DNA of 9,645 bases. Origin: UBA5359 sp028699365 [NCBI: bacterium]. Its GTDB lineage: Bacteria; UBP13; UBA5359. Positions 5,965 through 9,645 of the stretch are shown here, one piece after another. The first letter of the stretch is position 1. Every line of letters starts with the position of its first letter. The position numbers were made by a program, and so were the translations under genes. The stretch spans positions 1 through 9,645 of the forward strand of contig JAQVUQ010000077.1 of assembly GCA_028699365.1 (NCBI GenBank). The letters run 5' to 3'. Below the pieces are notes generated by a model that saw only the letters and a program-made list of their open reading frames with translations, was not told the DNA's origin and made no database searches.

Positions 5965-6974
5965 CCGGCATCCACCTCCCTGCCGGCATGAAACAACATA
6001 TTAGTTGCGGCGATTACCTCGCGAATATACTCATCCATATCGGCTGCCCCCCTCGGACATGGCGGCGGCTGCGACATACGAGACAGCAGCCTGCCATGAC
6101 GCGTTATGATCAACCCTGCTGCCGCATCCGATCGCACCGTACCTATCGCGGTTGCTCCTGCATCATACAAAGCACGTTCTACGGCATTGTCGGCATTGTC
6201 CGGGACGGCAAAGAGCAATTCGTATTCTCCCGCCCCGCCAAGCAGGCAGGCTTCTACCGGTATGCCTGATTGCCGGGCGGCGGTATCCGTTCCCGAGGCA
6301 AACGGGATCCGGTCGATGGCCACTTCCAGGCATAAGCCGGGATTCAGTTCGTGAAGCAGCCACACGGCGTCAAAGAGCCCGCCGCTGGTATCAATGCAAG
6401 CGGTCGCAGTCTCCCTGACCAGGCGAACCGTCTCCAGACGCAACTCAAACCGCGGCGTGGGCTGACGGGTAAGGGCCGCTATGTTGGCATCGCCAAACGG
6501 CCCGGAAACCCACAGCGTCTGCGGCGCTCCGGGAATAATCCGCGTAAGCGGCTTTTCCTGTGTAATTCGACCCATGGCAAAGCCGCAGTAGCGCCACTCC
6601 CCGGCCGTTCCCAGATCGCCGCCGCAGAGAGCACAACCTGTCTGCGCCAGCACCGAACCGATGCCGTGCGCCAATTTATCGAGCCATATCCGGTCTGCCT
6701 GGCGAGGCAGAGTCATGCTATGCATATACCAGGCCGGCTCCGCACCGGCAGCCAGAAGATCGCTCAACGTCGCGGTCGCCAGGTTCGCTCCCAGTGTCTC
6801 CGGATCATCGCCGGTAAACAGGTCCTCCTCCGGCGAGAATTCATCCATTGTCAGTGCCCATAATTCATCGCCCAGGCGAATTATCTCGGCATCACAGATC
6901 ATAAGATCATTCTGCTGTTGCGGATGCCTGGGAAATGCGCCGGCAATACGACGAATTATCTCGTATTCATGCAT
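5961..6974 (-). CDS. Divergent ThiL/PurM-superfamily kinase
   Basis: A 337-residue protein with the two-domain layout of thiamine-monophosphate kinase. Recognisable positions are ND at 22-23 (GDD in ThiL), D44 in LTMDEF, SDLLAAGAEPAW (71-82, close to ThiL SDLAAMGADPAW), GGDLG (118-122), and GAGEYELLF (247-255, ThiL GGEDYELCF). Several metal-binding acids are changed: the SDGL motif reads SGGL (197-200) and the GED before YEL reads AGE. The fold is kept but the substrate is probably not thiamine phosphate. No thiamine genes are nearby, and it sits between a lipid kinase and an OYE. It may phosphorylate or amidate an operon intermediate in an ATP-dependent way; this is inference. The start is ATG at 6974, with GGAGGG seven bases upstream, overlapping the previous gene by eight bases. 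Confidence 0.78.
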   Translation of the reverse strand: MHEYEIIRRIAGAFPRHPQQQNDLMICDAEIIRLGDELWALTMDEFSPEEDLFTGDDPETLGANLATATLSDLLAAGAEPAWYMHSMTLPRQADRIWLDKLAHGIGSVLAQTGCALCGGDLGTAGEWRYCGFAMGRITQEKPLTRIIPGAPQTLWVSGPFGDANIAALTRQPTPRFELRLETVRLVRETATACIDTSGGLFDAVWLLHELNPGLCLEVAIDRIPFASGTDTAARQSGIPVEACLLGGAGEYELLFAVPDNADNAVERALYDAGATAIGTVRSDAAAGLIITRHGRLLSRMSQPPPCPRGAADMDEYIREVIAATNMLFHAGREVDAG

Positions 6975-7884
6975 ACGGCATCCCTCCGATCAGAGCCAGC
7001 GCCTGCGGCCGGATATCTATCGCGACCGGTAAGAATCCGCGCGGATCGCCGTCGAATTCGATCTCCTGCATCTGTCCGGCGGTCACCTGGACGGACCGGC
7101 ACTTCCTAACCAGCACACCCGGCATTCCGGCCACAGCACCGGAGTAGAAAGCGGGAATTGCACGGCACATACCGGTGCGGCTGCGCCCGGCGATGCTCAC
7201 CAGATAAAGCGTCCCGTCGTTACGGCCCACATCCAGTTGCAGACGCAAACCGGAAGCCAGATAGGGGTTCTTGACCACGGACAGATTGTTCACCTGAGGC
7301 AGGCTCACCTCTTCTCCGTCTATAACAAGCTCCAGGTCCACACGCCGGTTGGCCAGCAGTGCCCGGAGCAATGAGGCTCCGGTACCCGGGACATCGCCGA
7401 GATACCGCCGCCAACGATTAGCACAGCGGGCCACAGATGCCCCCAAACCGATATTACAACTGCAACCGAAATAAGCTGTGCGAGCATGACCATCGGCATC
7501 GCAGCAGGTAATCCCGGCGACATCGACCTGCTGCAGCGCGCCGTTCAATAAGGCGTTCATGGCACGAACAGGATCGATAGGAATGCCGTGAAAGCGACAG
7601 AAATCCGGACTGGTGCCCGAGTAGAGCACGCCCATGCGCAAATCGGAATTGCCTGACTGCATAACACCATCGAGCACTTCGTTGATAGTGCCGTCACCGC
7701 CGACAGCTACCACCGTATCGGCTTCCGTCGCTGTTTTTGCCAGAAAGAAGGCATGCCCTATATGCTCGGTATGCACACATCTGTACGAGACGCCTGCCTG
7801 CCGGAGCATCTCTTCCCATTGCGCCCAGAGATGTTTGCCGTGGCCCGATCCGGATCCAGGGTTCATTATCAGCAGCAGGCTCAT
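6967..7884 (-). CDS. Diacylglycerol/sphingosine-kinase-family lipid kinase
   Basis: A 305-residue single-chain lipid kinase of the DAGK catalytic family (YegS, DgkB, sphingosine and ceramide kinases), which phosphorylates a lipid hydroxyl with ATP at the membrane surface. Residues 8-12 (NPGSG) and 62-66 (GGDGT) form the nucleotide site. YSGTSPDFCRFHGIP (89-103) replaces the usual GTxNDFAR, with Pro where Asn is standard. FGCSCNIGLGA (139-149) matches the conserved second-domain stretch, and DGD (278-280) stands where DGE is usual. Length is normal for the family. The ATG overlaps the TGA of the radical SAM gene (ATGA), and the gene overlaps the next one by eight bases. Ceramide kinases of this family occur in known bacterial sphingolipid loci, so a long-chain base or ceramide-like lipid is a reasonable substrate, but diacylglycerol cannot be excluded. 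Confidence 0.85.
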   Translation of the reverse strand: MSLLLIMNPGSGSGHGKHLWAQWEEMLRQAGVSYRCVHTEHIGHAFFLAKTATEADTVVAVGGDGTINEVLDGVMQSGNSDLRMGVLYSGTSPDFCRFHGIPIDPVRAMNALLNGALQQVDVAGITCCDADGHARTAYFGCSCNIGLGASVARCANRWRRYLGDVPGTGASLLRALLANRRVDLELVIDGEEVSLPQVNNLSVVKNPYLASGLRLQLDVGRNDGTLYLVSIAGRSRTGMCRAIPAFYSGAVAGMPGVLVRKCRSVQVTAGQMQEIEFDGDPRGFLPVAIDIRPQALALIGGMPYA

Positions 7885-9170
7885 CGATAGATGCCCAGTT
7901 CCTTATAGAGGGGAGTCGGCCTGCCGTGATCCCAGCCCTCAACAAGCGTTTGCGTTACCTCCCAGGGTAACGGGGTTTGCATCAGTCCATGCTCTTTGAT
8001 TGCCGCCTGGATGGTATCAGCCTGCTTGCAACACAGCCAGTCGCAACACGGGATGGCGAAACAGGCACGCATCCGGGCGAAAATGGTTTCAAACGGCTCC
8101 GTCCGGACATTTCCAAAAGAGATATTGAGGAATTCGCACGGCTGCACTTCACCGTATGCGTTTACGTAGAAGCGGTCGATGCCGCCTGCCGTGCACCCCG
8201 CCGTTTCCGCTCGTTCCTCATAAATCTGCGCTGCCAGCGAAGGATAGTCATGCCGTGCCCGGCTGTTGTAGAGAGCATGCGTCTGCTCTATGTGCATAAG
8301 CACCTCTTGTGATTGCTGCATACTCTCCTTGCGGCCCAGCCAGATCCCCGCCGGTTTCGGGTGGATAAGCTGCACGTAATCGCACGCTAATTCACGTGCC
8401 AGATTCATCAACCGCTCCACTCCGCCGTTGCAGACCTCCTCTTCGGACAGCATGCTGTTCATAGCCGCTACCAGGTTATGCTCCCGGCAGAGTTTCAAAG
8501 TATTACATGCCGTATCGAACGATCCGGGCACGCCGGTAAGGGCATCGTGTACATCGGGATCGGGTGAATGAATCGAGACCATCAGGCCGAAGAGACCGGC
8601 GGATTTGAGCTGCCGCAGCATCTCCGGCTGCAGGTGCGCCCCGGTGGTATTTACCCACAGCTCCGATCTCCGATCGAGCGCCTGTATCAGCTTCAGCAGG
8701 CGGGGATAACGCATGAACGGCTCGCCGCCCTCGATATCGAACATGGCAACGCCCAGGTTCTGAATACGGCGTGCCGTATCAATGAGCTGTTCCTCGTTCA
8801 GGTCAGCGCCGGTGTCATAATGCTGATAACAATGCCGGCACTTGTAGGAACAGGCTTTAGTCATGGAGAGTACAATGGTGATCGGAGATGGAGGCGTGCG
8901 GAGCAGCTTATTTTCCAGTGCATAGAAAAATGCAGGCGATGGATAAGCAGGCAGGTAAAGCTGAAATTTATACCCGTTGAAGACACGGACGACTTTATTG
9001 TGCCGGAATACGAGCAGCAATAGGAGCGCACGCCGGAGGAAACGAAGATAGGCCGGCAGCGACCACCCGTAAGCACCGGGCCTGACGGCATACCTTGCAG
9101 CGACATGCAAAGCGACCTTTGCAAAGAAGAGAGATTTCCCCAATCCCGTGATATAGTGCTTCTCCCGCAT
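7881..9170 (-). CDS. Radical SAM enzyme with SPASM-like C-terminal cysteines
   Basis: A 429-residue radical SAM protein. The cluster motif CxxxCxxC is at C107, C111 and C114 (CSYKCRHCYQ), followed by the SAM-binding GGEP (148-151) and the typical barrel strands (LWVNTTGAHL, LMVSIHSPDPDVHDALTG). The C-terminal part has C326, C345 (VQPCEFLNISFGN), C370, C375, C376, C380 and C381, in the pattern of a SPASM or twitch domain holding auxiliary Fe-S clusters. About 100 residues precede the core, including the basic-hydrophobic stretch RRALLLLLVFRHN (46-58), which suggests membrane contact. SPASM enzymes often modify peptides, but no precursor peptide is visible and all neighbours are lipid-type enzymes, so a lipid substrate is more likely here. 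The ATG at 9170 has AAGGAGGA just upstream, overlapping the stop of the UbiA gene 12 bases before. Confidence 0.88.
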   Translation of the reverse strand: MREKHYITGLGKSLFFAKVALHVAARYAVRPGAYGWSLPAYLRFLRRALLLLLVFRHNKVVRVFNGYKFQLYLPAYPSPAFFYALENKLLRTPPSPITIVLSMTKACSYKCRHCYQHYDTGADLNEEQLIDTARRIQNLGVAMFDIEGGEPFMRYPRLLKLIQALDRRSELWVNTTGAHLQPEMLRQLKSAGLFGLMVSIHSPDPDVHDALTGVPGSFDTACNTLKLCREHNLVAAMNSMLSEEEVCNGGVERLMNLARELACDYVQLIHPKPAGIWLGRKESMQQSQEVLMHIEQTHALYNSRARHDYPSLAAQIYEERAETAGCTAGGIDRFYVNAYGEVQPCEFLNISFGNVRTEPFETIFARMRACFAIPCCDWLCCKQADTIQAAIKEHGLMQTPLPWEVTQTLVEGWDHGRPTPLYKELGIYR

Positions 9171-9182
9171 GGATGGTCCTCC

Positions 9183-9645
9183 TTACGCTTTGGCGTCCCG
9201 ATGCAAACCGAATAACATACCGATAAGGCTATAGCTGGCAATCAAGAGACAAACCGCCAACACTCCGTTCATCAAGGCAATCAAAGCTATCTGTCCTGAG
9301 ACGCAAGCGCGGATACCCATCGCCAGGTTTGTATAGGCTTGATCGCCGGTAGGCCGGCGATAAAACAGCAGCGCCGTCCATATCTGTAAGGATACCGCGA
9401 ATGCCGCACATAAGGCAAACAGGAGAGAGATTTTAAGCTCATTTCCCGGCAGCCAGCCGAGAGCCATAAAAAGAATGAACGCCGCCATGGGGATGAAGGC
9501 GCCGATGATCCCCGCCTTACGAGCCTTATCCATACCGTACCGCACGATAAAGGTGCGTTTTCCGGCAATGCGGTCTCCCTCGTAATCCTTGAAATACGTA
9601 TAGTACGTCATGACGGCGTTGAGTAAGACAATCAGGAGAAAGACG
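9183..9645 (-). CDS. UbiA-family prenyltransferase, C-terminal part
   Basis: The frame is open to the right edge, so only the last 153 residues are seen. They contain the second Asp-rich motif of the UbiA superfamily, DYEGD within YFKDYEGDRIAGKRT, which with Mg2+ binds the prenyl diphosphate. The following VRYG is also typical, and then come several hydrophobic membrane segments (GAFIPMAAFILFMALGW, LLFALCAAFAVSL, ALIALMNGVLAVCLL). The first Asp-rich motif lies outside the window. UbiA enzymes move isoprenoid groups onto aromatic rings, glycerol phosphate, heme or sugar phosphates, and the acceptor cannot be told from this part. An internal ATG at 9611 is not the start, because conserved hydrophobic sequence (FLLIVLLNAV) continues upstream of it. 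It is the first visible gene of the operon, and its stop codon abuts the next gene's ribosome site. Confidence 0.82.
   Translation of the reverse strand, partial: VFLLIVLLNAVMTYYTYFKDYEGDRIAGKRTFIVRYGMDKARKAGIIGAFIPMAAFILFMALGWLPGNELKISLLFALCAAFAVSLQIWTALLFYRRPTGDQAYTNLAMGIRACVSGQIALIALMNGVLAVCLLIASYSLIGMLFGLHRDAKA

Noticed and set aside
6351-6863. Plus-strand open frame of 170 codons opposite the ThiL-like gene
   Set aside because: Low-complexity composition rich in Arg, Gly and Pro with no motif; a shadow of the coding strand.
8568-9023. Plus-strand open frame of 151 codons opposite the radical SAM gene
   Set aside because: The opposite strand carries unmistakable radical SAM motifs over the same bases, and this frame has no recognisable features.
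1-9645. CRISPR array, tRNA, rRNA or insertion sequence
   Set aside because: No regularly spaced repeats, cloverleaf-like segment, conserved rRNA stretch or transposase motif was seen on either strand.

Overview
The window comes from a bacterium that I cannot place taxonomically. Bacterial features are strong Shine-Dalgarno sites (AGGAGG and GGAGG types), sigma70-like promoters, frequent GTG starts and dense operon packing. No rRNA, tRNA, CRISPR array or insertion sequence is visible.

Layout. (1) Bases 1-1364, minus strand: an exported beta-propeller-like protein of unknown function (102-1364), followed downstream by the first codons of another gene that leaves the window at base 1. Both genes have their Shine-Dalgarno sequence inside an inverted repeat. 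(2) Bases 1365-1777: a 413-base intergenic region with the promoter of the propeller gene (minus strand), a terminator-like hairpin with no visible gene feeding it, and the promoter and possible operator of a toxin-antitoxin pair (plus strand). (3) Bases 1778-2414, plus strand: an AT-rich AbrB-type antitoxin and PIN-domain toxin (VapBC type). (4) Bases 2446-9645, minus strand: a GC-richer, tightly packed seven-gene operon converging on the toxin gene. In transcription order it encodes a UbiA-type prenyltransferase (cut by the window edge), a radical SAM enzyme with extra C-terminal cysteines, a diacylglycerol/sphingosine-kinase-family lipid kinase, a divergent ThiL/PurM-like kinase, an Old Yellow Enzyme-type flavoprotein with C-terminal cysteines, an alpha-oxoamine synthase resembling serine palmitoyltransferase, and an NAD(P)-dependent epimerase/ketoreductase.

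The operon junctions are 4-nt overlaps (three), one 8-nt overlap and two gaps of 12-13 nt, so the seven proteins are very likely made together. The set reads as a membrane-lipid pathway. The oxoamine synthase would condense an amino acid with an acyl thioester, the reductase would reduce the resulting ketone, and the lipid kinase would phosphorylate the product. The first three roles match known bacterial sphingolipid (or sulfonolipid) enzymes. The UbiA, radical SAM, OYE and ThiL-like members do not belong to any sphingolipid pathway I know. This combination is the best candidate here for an undescribed system. The product and the order of steps are inference. No ceramide-synthase-like acyltransferase or acyl carrier protein lies in the window, and the operon continues past base 9645.
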